Below are positions 9,491 to 18,072 of a stretch of DNA of 64,000 nucleotides, piece after piece (within the stretch, counting starts at the first letter, position 1; each line of letters starts with the position of its first letter). The position numbers and the translations under genes were made by a program. The DNA is from Pseudochrobactrum asaccharolyticum. Its GTDB lineage: Bacteria > Pseudomonadota > Alphaproteobacteria > Rhizobiales > Rhizobiaceae. Under the pieces are notes generated by a model. The model was not told the origin of the DNA. It worked only from the letters and a program-made list of their open reading frames with translations, and did not search any database. The DNA lies in assembly GCF_003314995.1 (NCBI RefSeq), contig NZ_QNRH01000002.1, positions 796,827-860,826 of the forward strand, read 5' to 3'.

Positions 9491-10423
9491 ATGTCTGATA
9501 TTCATTTTAATAAAATTGCGCTGATCGGTATTGGTCTGATCGGTTCGTCGCTGGCTCGTGTCATTCGCCGTGAGGGTCTGGCCGGTCATATTGCTATTGC
9601 CACACGCAGTCCGGAAACGCTGAAACGCGCTGAAGAACTGGGGCTGGGCGACAGCTACACCACGGATAATGCCGTTGCGGTGCAGGATGCCGACCTGGTG
9701 ATCGTGTCTGTGCCTGTCGGCTCGTCCGGTCTGGTTGCCCGTCAGATTGCGGGCAGCCTGAAACCCGGTGCAATTGTCACCGATGTGGGCTCTACCAAAG
9801 GCTCAGTGATTACGCAGATGCAGCCGGAATTGCCGGCGAATGTGCATTTCATTCCGGGGCACCCGATTGCCGGTACAGAATATTCAGGGCCGGATGCGGG
9901 TTTTGCTGATCTGTTTATCAATCGCTGGTGTATTCTCACACCGCTGCCAGACACAGATGCCACTGAGCTGGCAAAGCTCAATGCGTTCTGGGAAGCCTGT
10001 GGCTCCAAAACAGACCAGATGGACCCGCAGCATCATGATCTGGTGCTGGCAATCGTTTCGCATCTGCCACATATCATTGCCTATAACATTGTTGGTACGG
10101 CCAATGATCTGGAGAAGGTAACGGAGTCGGAAGTCATCAAATATTCCGCTTCCGGTTTCCGTGACTTTACCCGTCTGGCGGCATCCGATCCGACGATGTG
10201 GCGTGACGTCTGCCTGCATAATAAGGATGCTATTCTGGAAATGCTGGGGCGTTTCTCGGAAGATCTGGCTTCCTTGCAGAGGGCAATCCGCTGGAGTGAC
10301 GGCGATGCTTTGTTTGACCTGTTTACACGTACCCGTGCCATCCGCCGTGGTATTATTGATGCCGGTCAGGAAGTGGATGCGCCGAACTTTGGCCGTGAAG
10401 CTGCAAGCAAGCCAACAAAATAA
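9491..10423 (+). CDS. tyrC: Prephenate/arogenate (cyclohexadienyl) dehydrogenase
   Basis: A 310-residue dehydrogenase with an N-terminal NAD-binding Rossmann motif, GIGLIGSSLARVIRR at about 12-26, the conserved DVGSTKG and PGHPIAGTE (with catalytic His), and a helical dimerisation domain. It converts prephenate or arogenate to the tyrosine precursor. It follows hisC directly. Its last codons contain GAAGCTGCAAGCAAGCC, copied again just after the stop codon, pointing to a local slip duplication at the 3' end. Confidence 0.92.
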   Translation: MSDIHFNKIALIGIGLIGSSLARVIRREGLAGHIAIATRSPETLKRAEELGLGDSYTTDNAVAVQDADLVIVSVPVGSSGLVARQIAGSLKPGAIVTDVGSTKGSVITQMQPELPANVHFIPGHPIAGTEYSGPDAGFADLFINRWCILTPLPDTDATELAKLNAFWEACGSKTDQMDPQHHDLVLAIVSHLPHIIAYNIVGTANDLEKVTESEVIKYSASGFRDFTRLAASDPTMWRDVCLHNKDAILEMLGRFSEDLASLQRAIRWSDGDALFDLFTRTRAIRRGIIDAGQEVDAPNFGREAASKPTK

Positions 10424-10600
10424 GCGAAGCTGCAAGCAAGCCTAAAATCTGATCTAAAAGACGCTATACCTGGCTGCAAATGGCAATTTCTGCGCTTCCG
10501 GTGCTCATGTACATTTAAGTACACTGCGCTCCGGTTCTCGAAATTACCAATTTCGCTGCGGTCTATCGCTTTTTGATTCAGATTTTGTGTTGCACTATAT
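10424..10600. repeat. Repeat-like segment after tyrC
   Basis: It begins with a second copy of a 17-base piece of the tyrC end (copies at 10398-10414 and 10426-10442). It continues with paired variants GCGCTTCCGGTGCTC and GCGCTCCGGTTCTC around ATGTACATTTAAGTACA and CAATTTC segments facing each other. It has no gene and looks like an imperfect intergenic palindromic repeat. Confidence 0.5.
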
Positions 10601-10604
10601 GAAA

Positions 10605-10635
10605 ATGAAAAACCCGCCATTTCGGCGGGTTTTTT
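10605..10635. terminator. Bidirectional terminator between tyrC and DUF2125 gene
   Basis: ACCCGCC-ATTTC-GGCGGGT flanked by A and T runs. Confidence 0.9.
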
Positions 10636-10638
10636 GCA

Positions 10639-11661
10639 TTAAAGGCGCGGTACACGTCCCAGCGGGATAAAGCCTGCGCTTATCTTACCTTCTTTGATCA
10701 GAACAGGAACGATCGTGGCGCCGGACTCATCTTTAGGCATGGAACCGAGAGCAAAAATCACAGTGTTGATATTTTTAACCTGATCCGGAAAAGCTGCCTG
10801 CAAACTTTGACCCAGTGCCGGCATATTGGTCAGGCGGATTTTCAGGTCGGCATTGGTCAGGCCTTCATCATCAACGGTTACAGGGCCATTGAGGCTGATA
10901 CTTGCGCCGGAGGGCAGCAGAAACAGCACCTGATTGAGTTGCAGGGCTTTGCCGCGCAAGACGCTGCCATTTTCATCCGGCTCTTTGAATGATGCCAGAC
11001 TTGCCGGAGAGCTGATATCAATCAGGCCGTCCAGTTCAGGGAGCGCTGCCAGCGGTGTCTTGCCGGTGAGGCGCAGATCATCAAATGTCATCTTAAGCTT
11101 CAACGGCTCTTCGAGACTATTCAGATCAAATTGCAGTTCCAGCAGGGAGATCGCCGGAGCGTCAGCATCTGCATCTGGCTTAACGCTTTGCAGGCGCAGC
11201 TCTTCAGCGCTGAGGCTGATATCCTGTGCAGAGCGGCCGTCTAATTGTGCTGAGGCTTGCAGTCTGTTCCAGTTTGCTTTGATCGGGTCAGCACCGGACA
11301 GAGCAATGGCGGCAGGTCCTGTGAGCTGCGTCTTAACGGTACGGAAAGAGAAGAGAGACACACCAACATCAACTGCGCTGGTTGCTGCATTCAGTGTCTG
11401 GTTCTGATCGCGGTAATTAAAGCCGGCGCAGCTGACATACATCGAGAACGGATAGCCGCGCGCTGAAAGCGACTGACATTCCAGAATCTCTTCCTGTCGT
11501 GCTATCTTCGCCAATTCCGCACTGACGCGGTCTTTGGCCAAAGATGCCAGATAGAACCAGCCCGCTGTGTATAAAACGACGACAGACAAGGCAATCAGGA
11601 TGCCCTTGGTCATACGTTTTGAGCTTTGCGGGGATGGACGCGATTTCGCTACCATAACCAT
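10639..11661 (-). CDS. DUF2125 family protein
   Basis: A 340-residue protein with one N-terminal membrane anchor (about 19-41) and a large periplasmic beta-rich region. The SARGYPFSMYVSCAGFNY stretch and overall size match DUF2125, found across Hyphomicrobiales and of unknown function. It sits alone between tyrC (convergent) and the ChaC-like gene (divergent). The C-terminus ends in a short basic tail (GRVPRL). Confidence 0.85.
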   Translation of the reverse strand: MVMVAKSRPSPQSSKRMTKGILIALSVVVLYTAGWFYLASLAKDRVSAELAKIARQEEILECQSLSARGYPFSMYVSCAGFNYRDQNQTLNAATSAVDVGVSLFSFRTVKTQLTGPAAIALSGADPIKANWNRLQASAQLDGRSAQDISLSAEELRLQSVKPDADADAPAISLLELQFDLNSLEEPLKLKMTFDDLRLTGKTPLAALPELDGLIDISSPASLASFKEPDENGSVLRGKALQLNQVLFLLPSGASISLNGPVTVDDEGLTNADLKIRLTNMPALGQSLQAAFPDQVKNINTVIFALGSMPKDESGATIVPVLIKEGKISAGFIPLGRVPRL

Positions 11662-11967
11662 GCCTCTCGGATTTCAAAGGGCACTCTGCTGACAGGGCAG
11701 AAGAACTCTTTTATAATCATTTTTATCACAATTCCGCTCTGCCATGATGCTGCGCGGTATTGTTTGCAGATATCAGCCCTAAAGCAGTACATTTTTCTAA
11801 TTAAAATTTGATCCGAAAAGTGTTTGCCTGTTGGGAAAGACAGGGTGCAGCGTGTACACTGTTCCCCGATATTCATTCATGCATTATATGAATTTGAAGA
11901 GACAAGCAAAAGCAAACAAATGACCTTAGAGCAGAGATTTCAAGCGGATACTGTGTTGCAGAATACA

Positions 11968-12492
11968 ATGGCCGACAGCAGCACGGATCTTTGGGTTTTT
12001 GGCTATGGGTCGCTGATGTGGCGGCCGGGTTTTGACAGTGCGGAAAATCTGCCGGCACTGTTGCACGGGTTCAGCCGCTCGCTTTGTATTTATTCACATG
12101 TCTATCGCGGCACACCGGAAGCACCAGGGCTGGTGCTGGGGCTGAACAGCGGAGGTTTTTGTCATGGGCAGGCTTTCCGGGTTGCTGCCGGTCATAAGGC
12201 GCCGGTGCTGGATTATTTGCGCGAACGTGAACAGGTCAGCGGCGTTTATGTTGAAAAATATTTACCGGTAGAACTCGCAGACGGCCGCCGGATTGAAGCC
12301 TTGGTCTATGTGGCAGACCCGCTGCATGTGCAATATGCTGGTGGATTGAGCGCACAGGCTATGGCCTCTGTGGTCGGACAGGCAAAGGGGCAGGCGGGGC
12401 CGAATTGTGATTATGTCATCAATACTGTGCAGCATTTGCAGATGATGGATATCCGCGATGAATTGTTAGAAGCTGTGCTGGAACTGCTATAA
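11968..12492 (+). CDS. ChaC-like gamma-glutamylcyclotransferase
   Basis: A protein of about 174 residues with the substrate-binding loop VFGYGSLMWRPGF at the N-terminus and the candidate catalytic Glu in REREQVSGVY. Both are hallmarks of the ChaC branch, which degrades glutathione to 5-oxoproline and Cys-Gly. Longer in-frame starts at 11824 and 11920 exist. I prefer 11968 because it gives the family length, although none has a strong ribosome-binding site. Confidence 0.85.
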   Translation: MADSSTDLWVFGYGSLMWRPGFDSAENLPALLHGFSRSLCIYSHVYRGTPEAPGLVLGLNSGGFCHGQAFRVAAGHKAPVLDYLREREQVSGVYVEKYLPVELADGRRIEALVYVADPLHVQYAGGLSAQAMASVVGQAKGQAGPNCDYVINTVQHLQMMDIRDELLEAVLELL

Positions 12493-12605
12493 GACTGACT
12501 TTTTCCGGTCTGTGATCTTGTGATTGACATGGTCGCTGTTTAAATGTGTCTTACCCTGTGCTGTATTGACGGCACCGAATAAGCCCGATTAAGTAGGAGA
12601 CATTT

Positions 12606-12899
12606 ATGCTCGCAGTTTTGCGCACCGTTGATCTGGCGCTGGATATTTATACCTGGATCATCATTGCCAGTGCGGTGTTTTCCTGGTTGTATGCTTTCAA
12701 TGTGGTCAATTCCCGCAACCGTTTTGTCGCTTCAATCGGGGAGTTTCTCTACAAAGTGACAGAACCGGTATTACGTCCGATCCGTAAAATCCTGCCGGAT
12801 CTCGGTGGCATTGATATTTCGCCGATCGTGTTGCTGCTGGCGATCTATTTCATTCGCCAGTTCATGTGGACGACACTGGCGCCGGTTTTGCTCAGCTAA
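12606..12899 (+). CDS. YggT family membrane protein
   Basis: A 97-residue protein with two membrane segments (about 12-32 and 68-92) and the typical YggT connector [31 protein letters not shown] precedes the ATG. YggT proteins are linked to osmotic tolerance and cell-division or protein-secretion loci, but the function is not firm. It is followed by a terminator shared with ppa. Confidence 0.9.
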   Translation: MLAVLRTVDLALDIYTWIIIASAVFSWLYAFNVVNSRNRFVASIGEFLYKVTEPVLRPIRKILPDLGGIDISPIVLLLAIYFIRQFMWTTLAPVLLS

Positions 12900-12956
12900 T
12901 CCCTGTGTGTAACAGCGGTTATCCGTCGTTCGGAACAAACCCCTGTAATTGATAAT

Positions 12957-12986
12957 AAAAAACCCGCTGAAAAGCGGGTTTTTTAT
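12957..12986. terminator. Bidirectional terminator between yggT and ppa
   Basis: AACCCGCT-GAAA-AGCGGGTT with flanking A and T runs. Confidence 0.9.
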
Positions 12987-13030
12987 TCGCTGCTTGAATA
13001 TGGCCACTTGGGAGACTGGCCATATAGCAA

Positions 13031-13564
13031 TTATTTAGCGTTTTTAGCGCGTTCGATCGCTTCAACGATGAATTTACGTGCGTAATCTTCATCGCCCCAG
13101 TCACCGATTTTCACCCATTTGCCTGGCTCCAGATCTTTATAATGTTCAAAGAAGTGAGCAATCTGCTGCAGGGTGATTTCCGGCAGATCAGTGTAGTTAT
13201 GAACTTTTTCATAACGACGGGTCAGCTTTGGAGTCGGAACGGCAATGATTTTCTCGTCTTTACCGGCATTGTCTTCCATGATCAGCACGCCGATCGGGCG
13301 AACATTGATCACGCAGCCCGGGATCAGCGGACGAGTATTGCAAACCAGAACGTCAATCGGATCGCCGTCCTCGGACAATGTGTGCGGTACGAAACCGTAA
13401 TTGCCCGGATAGGTCATCGGAGTATAGAGGAAGCGGTCAACCATAAGAGCGCCGGATTCTTTGTCCATCTCATATTTAATCGGATGGCCGCCGACCGGTA
13501 CTTCGATGATGACGTTAACGTCTTCAGGAGGGTTGGAGCCGATGGAAATGGCATCAATATTCAT
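13031..13564 (-). CDS. ppa: Inorganic pyrophosphatase
   Basis: A 177-residue family I soluble pyrophosphatase that hydrolyses PPi to phosphate. Seen: the MNIDAISIG start common in alphaproteobacteria, [12 protein letters not shown], the metal-binding [10 protein letters not shown] signature, and [10 protein letters not shown] near the C-terminus. AGGA lies upstream of the ATG. It is transcribed alone. Confidence 0.96.
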   Translation of the reverse strand: MNIDAISIGSNPPEDVNVIIEVPVGGHPIKYEMDKESGALMVDRFLYTPMTYPGNYGFVPHTLSEDGDPIDVLVCNTRPLIPGCVINVRPIGVLIMEDNAGKDEKIIAVPTPKLTRRYEKVHNYTDLPEITLQQIAHFFEHYKDLEPGKWVKIGDWGDEDYARKFIVEAIERAKNAK

Positions 13565-13676
13565 AGGCGTGTCCTTTCATTTGGCGTTCTGATATCGGTT
13601 TTCGTGGAACCGTGCAACAAAAACGCAATTTCATATAAAGCGGCTTATTGTCATGTCCGTGAAATTTGCAACATGA

Positions 13677-14507
13677 TCAGGCTCTGGGTGTCGTTTCGGC
13701 TACCGTCTCAGTGGTGTTGCTCTGCTGTGCTTTCAACTCGGCAAGGCGAGCTTTGGCGGTGGCGGGCATCGGTGGCGGATTTTTATCTTGCGAGGCCTGT
13801 ACGAGAAACTCATCGCAAGCGGTTTCTGTGGCTTCAATCAAACGCTGTAAAAAGGTCTCTTTATCCAGCCCCGGTTCAATCGGCGGCAGAATGCGGCAAC
13901 GTACCGTGCCCGGATAGCGCATGAATTTGCGGCGCGGCCAGTACAGACCGGCATTATGCGCAATAGGCACAACCGGCAGGCCGAGATTCATATAGAGATG
14001 AACTATGCCGTATTTATAGGCTGGTGGTGCACCCGGTGCACGGCGCGTACCTTCCGGATAGATCATGATCTGGCGACCGTCTGCGATTGCTTCCTGCGTG
14101 CCTCCGGAAATGGAATGCAGGGCTTTGATCCCTGTTCCGCGATCAACCGGAATCATTTTCATCTTTTTCAGATACCAGCCGAACAGCGGAATGCGCATCA
14201 GATCGCGCTTCAGGATATAAACCGGATCCGGTATGTAGGATAAGAAGGCATAGACATCCCAGAAAGACTGGTGCTTTGGTGCGCAAATATAAGCGCCCTC
14301 CGGCAGGTTTTCTGCGCCTTCGACCACAAAATCGGTGCCTGCAATATATTTTTGCAGGAAAAGATTGGAGCGCGCCCAGAATTTAGGAACGATCCATGCT
14401 TTTTTGCGCGGTAGCAGCAATGTGAGCGGGAGAAACAGAATCATCTGGATGATCAGGCTGATATAGAATGCCAGATTAAACAGCACTGACCGGATGGCTA
14501 TGATCAT
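13677..14507 (-). CDS. plsC: 1-acyl-sn-glycerol-3-phosphate acyltransferase
   Basis: A lysophosphatidate acyltransferase of about 276 residues, placing the second acyl chain during phospholipid synthesis at the inner membrane. The HX4D catalytic motif (KHQSFWD) and the substrate motif YPEGTRRAPG are present, after N-terminal membrane helices. I start at 14507 (MIIAIRSVLFN); an extension to 14549 is not family-like. It lies downstream of the DUF218 and ftsEX genes in the same orientation, a standard order in Hyphomicrobiales. Confidence 0.92.
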   Translation of the reverse strand: MIIAIRSVLFNLAFYISLIIQMILFLPLTLLLPRKKAWIVPKFWARSNLFLQKYIAGTDFVVEGAENLPEGAYICAPKHQSFWDVYAFLSYIPDPVYILKRDLMRIPLFGWYLKKMKMIPVDRGTGIKALHSISGGTQEAIADGRQIMIYPEGTRRAPGAPPAYKYGIVHLYMNLGLPVVPIAHNAGLYWPRRKFMRYPGTVRCRILPPIEPGLDKETFLQRLIEATETACDEFLVQASQDKNPPPMPATAKARLAELKAQQSNTTETVAETTPRA

Positions 14508-14638
14508 ATCTTGTATCAGCCTTTTATGGGTGCATGACAGGTAAATCACTCTGTTTTAAACGGAGCGGTACTTCAAATAGAAGAAAACCGGACGCTTATC
14601 AATTCCGGACATGCGCGGTGTGAACCTGCGCTTTGATT

Positions 14639-15364
14639 TTAGCTGCCCTGAACAAGGCTGATATGGGCAAGAGCGCCGGTATATTTGATATATTCGGTGA
14701 AGAGTACGCGCAGCGTATCGCCCTGATGCATCCAGTTATTTTTCAGATCACTGTTTATGACCGGATAGGGGATCAGTTCAACATCCGGAATATGGCGTGA
14801 CAATTCCAGAATAGAGCGTGGCATGTGATAATTATTGGTCACAATGAAAATGCGCTTGTAATTATGCTGCCTGATCCATTTGGCGCTCTCAACCGCATTG
14901 CCGATAGTATTGAGTGCAGAACGGTCAAGATCAACGCAGCAGGCAAAGAGCGCGGCATCAGCGCCGGTAATCCGCTGCAGGGCTTCGCGCTTTGTTGAAG
15001 GATGTACGCCGCTGATCAGCAGACGTTCACCGCGCTTTTCAGCCAGCAGTTCTAATGCGACTTCAATACGAGCCTTACCGCCGGTGAGGACAATAATCGC
15101 ATCGGCTCTCTGATCAGAAGCCGGTGCTTCTAAATTACTGACATGTTCACTGAAAATGATAAAGCCGATGCCCAGAGCGACGATCAATGCAAACATCACG
15201 ACGGCTACGGGCGGAATACGGCGACGCAGGCGTTTCAGCCAATGTCGGATAGTACCCTTTTCTGAACGCTGCTCACGGGCATTCTGACCGGCAGTTTCTG
15301 CCGGTTGTGCAGCATCCTGCCGGATGTGATCTGCAGGGTCAGAAGCTTTGTGTTGCACATGCAT
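14639..15364 (-). CDS. DUF218 (YdcF/ElyC/SanA-type) membrane protein
   Basis: A 241-residue protein with a charged N-terminal cytoplasmic tail, one membrane helix (about 51-73) and a periplasmic DUF218 domain: IIVLTGGKARIEVALELL, LISGVHPST, FIVTNNYHMPRS. E. coli ElyC and SanA of this family affect envelope integrity. The location between ftsX and plsC fits an envelope role, which is inferred. Confidence 0.88.
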   Translation of the reverse strand: MHVQHKASDPADHIRQDAAQPAETAGQNAREQRSEKGTIRHWLKRLRRRIPPVAVVMFALIVALGIGFIIFSEHVSNLEAPASDQRADAIIVLTGGKARIEVALELLAEKRGERLLISGVHPSTKREALQRITGADAALFACCVDLDRSALNTIGNAVESAKWIRQHNYKRIFIVTNNYHMPRSILELSRHIPDVELIPYPVINSDLKNNWMHQGDTLRVLFTEYIKYTGALAHISLVQGS

Positions 15365-15512
15365 TGCCGTCGGGCCTGTTTATAAATTCGTATCAACTCA
15401 GATTAGCATAGTCAGCGCAAATCAGTCTTTCAGTATAGAGTAGTTCGGGCGGCAGAGGGAACCGTCTGAGCTTGCTTTTTTAGAAAACACAGCAGGTTAG
15501 GTCGAGCAGATT

Positions 15513-16508
15513 TTAATCCTTACTGCCGCTGATACTGTCCATGTCTTTGAGCTGCCGGATAACTGTGAGGCGACTTGTAAGCATAGTGAGAATGCTGACA
15601 ATGATAATGGTGGCAGCGATGCCGATATAGCCTTCACGCGTAATCGCGAAACTGCCAAACATTGCTGCTGCCTGATCACCTTCCGGTGTTGCCAGATTGT
15701 GCGATGTCCACCATGAAATCATCAGGAACACCAGCAAGGCCGCAGCCCCGCCAAAACATGCACCTTTGAGCGCCGTACGAAAGAAGTGCCATTCAAATTC
15801 ACGGGCAACAAAACGGGCTTCAGCACCGATAAAATGCAGTACTTCAATAATATGGCTGTTACCGGCCATCGCACCGCGTGTGGCGAAAATAACCGTCAGT
15901 ACGGTTGCGGACAGCATCAGGAACAAAACGCCCATGCCAATCAGCACTGTTGTATGAGCCATAGAGACCAGACGATCGACCCATGTACGGTGATCATCAA
16001 AGCTCGCGCCCGGAATGTTTTTTTGCAACTCAGAGCGCAGTGTTTCAAAATCCGGCGGGTTTTGCTCGTCAATGGTGACGACGACAAGGCGCGGCACCGG
16101 CAATTCGTCAATATCCAGACCGGTGCCAAGCCACGGTTCAAGCAGACGGGCTGTGGCGGCACGGTCAACAATGCTTGTACCGGTCACACCGGCAAAACCG
16201 GATGCGATCCGGCCTGCCTGTGCAAGAGCCGCCTCCATGTCCTGCCCCTCTACAGGGCGGATCTGGATTGTTGCCTCACGTGAAATCTGGCTTTGCCATT
16301 GGGCAGCGGAGGTGCGCACCAGACTGACCCCGCCAATCGTGAGACAGGCGAGAAAGGTCATGATGGCGATCACCGTGATCAGCGTCGTACCGGAAACACT
16401 GACCGGAGGCACAATCGGCGTCGGCCCGCGCTTTTCACGTTTGCGCTTGCCGAGCAGCTCCAGAAAAATTCCGTAATAATGATCAATCGTTGCGCGCAGG
16501 TCAGCCAT
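15513..16508 (-). CDS. ftsX: Cell-division ABC permease FtsX
   Basis: A 331-residue FtsX-like protein with four membrane helices: one near 47-69 and three in the C-terminal half, with a periplasmic loop between the first and second. FtsEX couples ATP use to activation of septal cell-wall hydrolases. Its start overlaps the ftsE stop by 8 bases, indicating translational coupling. It lacks the tight conservation of FtsE, as usual. Confidence 0.9.
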   Translation of the reverse strand: MADLRATIDHYYGIFLELLGKRKREKRGPTPIVPPVSVSGTTLITVIAIMTFLACLTIGGVSLVRTSAAQWQSQISREATIQIRPVEGQDMEAALAQAGRIASGFAGVTGTSIVDRAATARLLEPWLGTGLDIDELPVPRLVVVTIDEQNPPDFETLRSELQKNIPGASFDDHRTWVDRLVSMAHTTVLIGMGVLFLMLSATVLTVIFATRGAMAGNSHIIEVLHFIGAEARFVAREFEWHFFRTALKGACFGGAAALLVFLMISWWTSHNLATPEGDQAAAMFGSFAITREGYIGIAATIIIVSILTMLTSRLTVIRQLKDMDSISGSKD

Positions 16509-17160
16509 AAATATCCAGCCTTCCCTGATCCAGAATCATGCGGCGTGCATCAACCTGATCCATCAGAGTCAGATCGTGAGTGGCGATGATAACGGCGGTA
16601 CCGGAGCGGTTAAGCTCAGCAAACAGGCGCAGCAAACGGCGCGCCAGCGGCGGGTCAACGTTACCGGTCGGCTCATCTGCCAGCAGAATTTCCGGCTGAT
16701 CAATCAGCGCGCGTGCAATTGCTGCACGCTGCTTTTCACCGCCGGACAATACCGGCGGCAGAACATGCATACGATCACCCAGCCCGACCCACTGCATCAG
16801 TTCCTGCACTTCGTGGCGATAGGTTGCTTCTTCCTTGCCGCGCACGCGTAGAGGCAGTGCTACATTTTCATAGGTGGTCATGTGGTCGAGCAGGCGAAAA
16901 TCCTGAAAGACGATGCCGATACGGCGGCGCAGCAGCGGAATTTCGCTGCGGTCCATTGTGGAGATATCTTTGCCAAAAATGCTGATCAGGCCGCGTGTCG
17001 GTTTCAGTGCCATAAACAGCAGGCGCATCAGCGATGTTTTACCTGCACCGGACGGGCCGGTGAGAAACTGAAAGGAGCGCGGCGGAATATGAAAGGAAAC
17101 ATCCCGCAGGATTTCCGATCCCATACCGTAGCGTAACCCTACATTTTCAAAACGAATCAC
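16501..17160 (-). CDS. ftsE: Cell-division ATP-binding protein FtsE
   Basis: A 219-residue ABC ATPase with Walker A GPSGAGKTS, signature LSGGEKQRAAIARAL, Walker B ILLADEPTG and switch histidine IIATHD. The opening MIRFENVGLRYG is typical of FtsE. It is first in the ftsE-ftsX order and divergent from hpt across 300 bases. Confidence 0.94.
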   Translation of the reverse strand: MIRFENVGLRYGMGSEILRDVSFHIPPRSFQFLTGPSGAGKTSLMRLLFMALKPTRGLISIFGKDISTMDRSEIPLLRRRIGIVFQDFRLLDHMTTYENVALPLRVRGKEEATYRHEVQELMQWVGLGDRMHVLPPVLSGGEKQRAAIARALIDQPEILLADEPTGNVDPPLARRLLRLFAELNRSGTAVIIATHDLTLMDQVDARRMILDQGRLDIYG

Positions 17161-17461
17161 TGTCCAGTTTCCCGATTGTTTTTGCTCAGCGTCTTATGAT
17201 TGCCGACCATTGACTGATGTGGTTAATCTCGCGTTAATCTGCATGCAAGTTTGGCATTTTGAGGTTGAAAAAAGAATAGAAATTTTGTGATGCCATCTCT
17301 GCAGGCCGGTTGTGTATAACCATCAAAAACGCAGATTTGATACGCAACAAAGGCAAATAATGTAAAACTGCCCTTTCAGCCAAGGGCGTAGTGCTGTAAC
17401 AGCTACTTTTTTCTTGCCGGAACTATTTCGGTATAATCGGATAAAGACCGGAGACGTGTTT
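17161..17461. promoter_or_regulatory. Divergent ftsE/hpt intergenic region
   Basis: About 300 bases without a gene. A consensus -10 hexamer TATAAT at 17432-17437 lies 25 bases before the hpt ATG, with no good -35 at the right spacing. Nothing else is recognisable. Confidence 0.45.
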
Positions 17462-18007
17462 ATGCCTAATGTAGGTGGCAGAAATATTGAAGTCCTTTTC
17501 AGTGCGGAGCAGATTGCTGAGCGCAATCGTGAACTGGCACAAAAAATTGCTGAGCGTAAGCTGGAGCGACCGCTGGCGGTTTCAATTCTCAAAGGCTCAT
17601 TTATTTTTGCAGCGGATTTGATCCGCGCTATGCACGATGCCGGTGTTGAGCCGGATGTGGAATTCATCACCGTATCCAGCTATGGCGCAGGCACGAAGGG
17701 CGGCGATATTCGCCTCGTTCGCGATATCGACAGTGAAGTTGAAGGCCGTGATGTTCTGCTGATTGATGATATTCTTGAATCCGGCAAGACGCTGAACTTT
17801 GTCCGCGAACTGATGATGTCGCGTGGTGCGCGCAGCGTCAGTATTGCCGTACTTCTGGACAAGCCGGGACACCGTAAGCTTGATCTCTATGCGGATTTCA
17901 CCGCTTTCGAATGCCCTGATTATTTCGTTGTCGGTTACGGCATGGATGTCGCGCATTCTTTCCGTCAGCTGCCTTATGTCGGTCGCGTCATGGATGAGCC
18001 GAAATAA
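17462..18007 (+). CDS. hpt: Hypoxanthine phosphoribosyltransferase
   Basis: A 181-residue type I phosphoribosyltransferase for purine salvage. The PRPP-binding loop VLLIDDILESGKT is at about 98-110, and SILKGSFIFAADLIR supplies the pyrophosphate loop. GGAG lies 8 bases before ATG 17462 (MPNVGGRNIEV); the 16-residue extension to 17414 is unsupported. It ends at a strong terminator, convergent with the TIGR02302 gene. Confidence 0.94.
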   Translation: MPNVGGRNIEVLFSAEQIAERNRELAQKIAERKLERPLAVSILKGSFIFAADLIRAMHDAGVEPDVEFITVSSYGAGTKGGDIRLVRDIDSEVEGRDVLLIDDILESGKTLNFVRELMMSRGARSVSIAVLLDKPGHRKLDLYADFTAFECPDYFVVGYGMDVAHSFRQLPYVGRVMDEPK

Positions 18008-18029
18008 TCCGCATCGGATATATGTTTTT

Positions 18030-18066
18030 AAAAAAAGCCGCTCATGCAGATGAGCGGCTTTTTTAT
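18030..18066. terminator. Bidirectional terminator after hpt
   Basis: GCCGCTCAT paired with ATGAGCGGC, flanked by A and T runs. Confidence 0.92.
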
Positions 18067-18072
18067 TATTCA

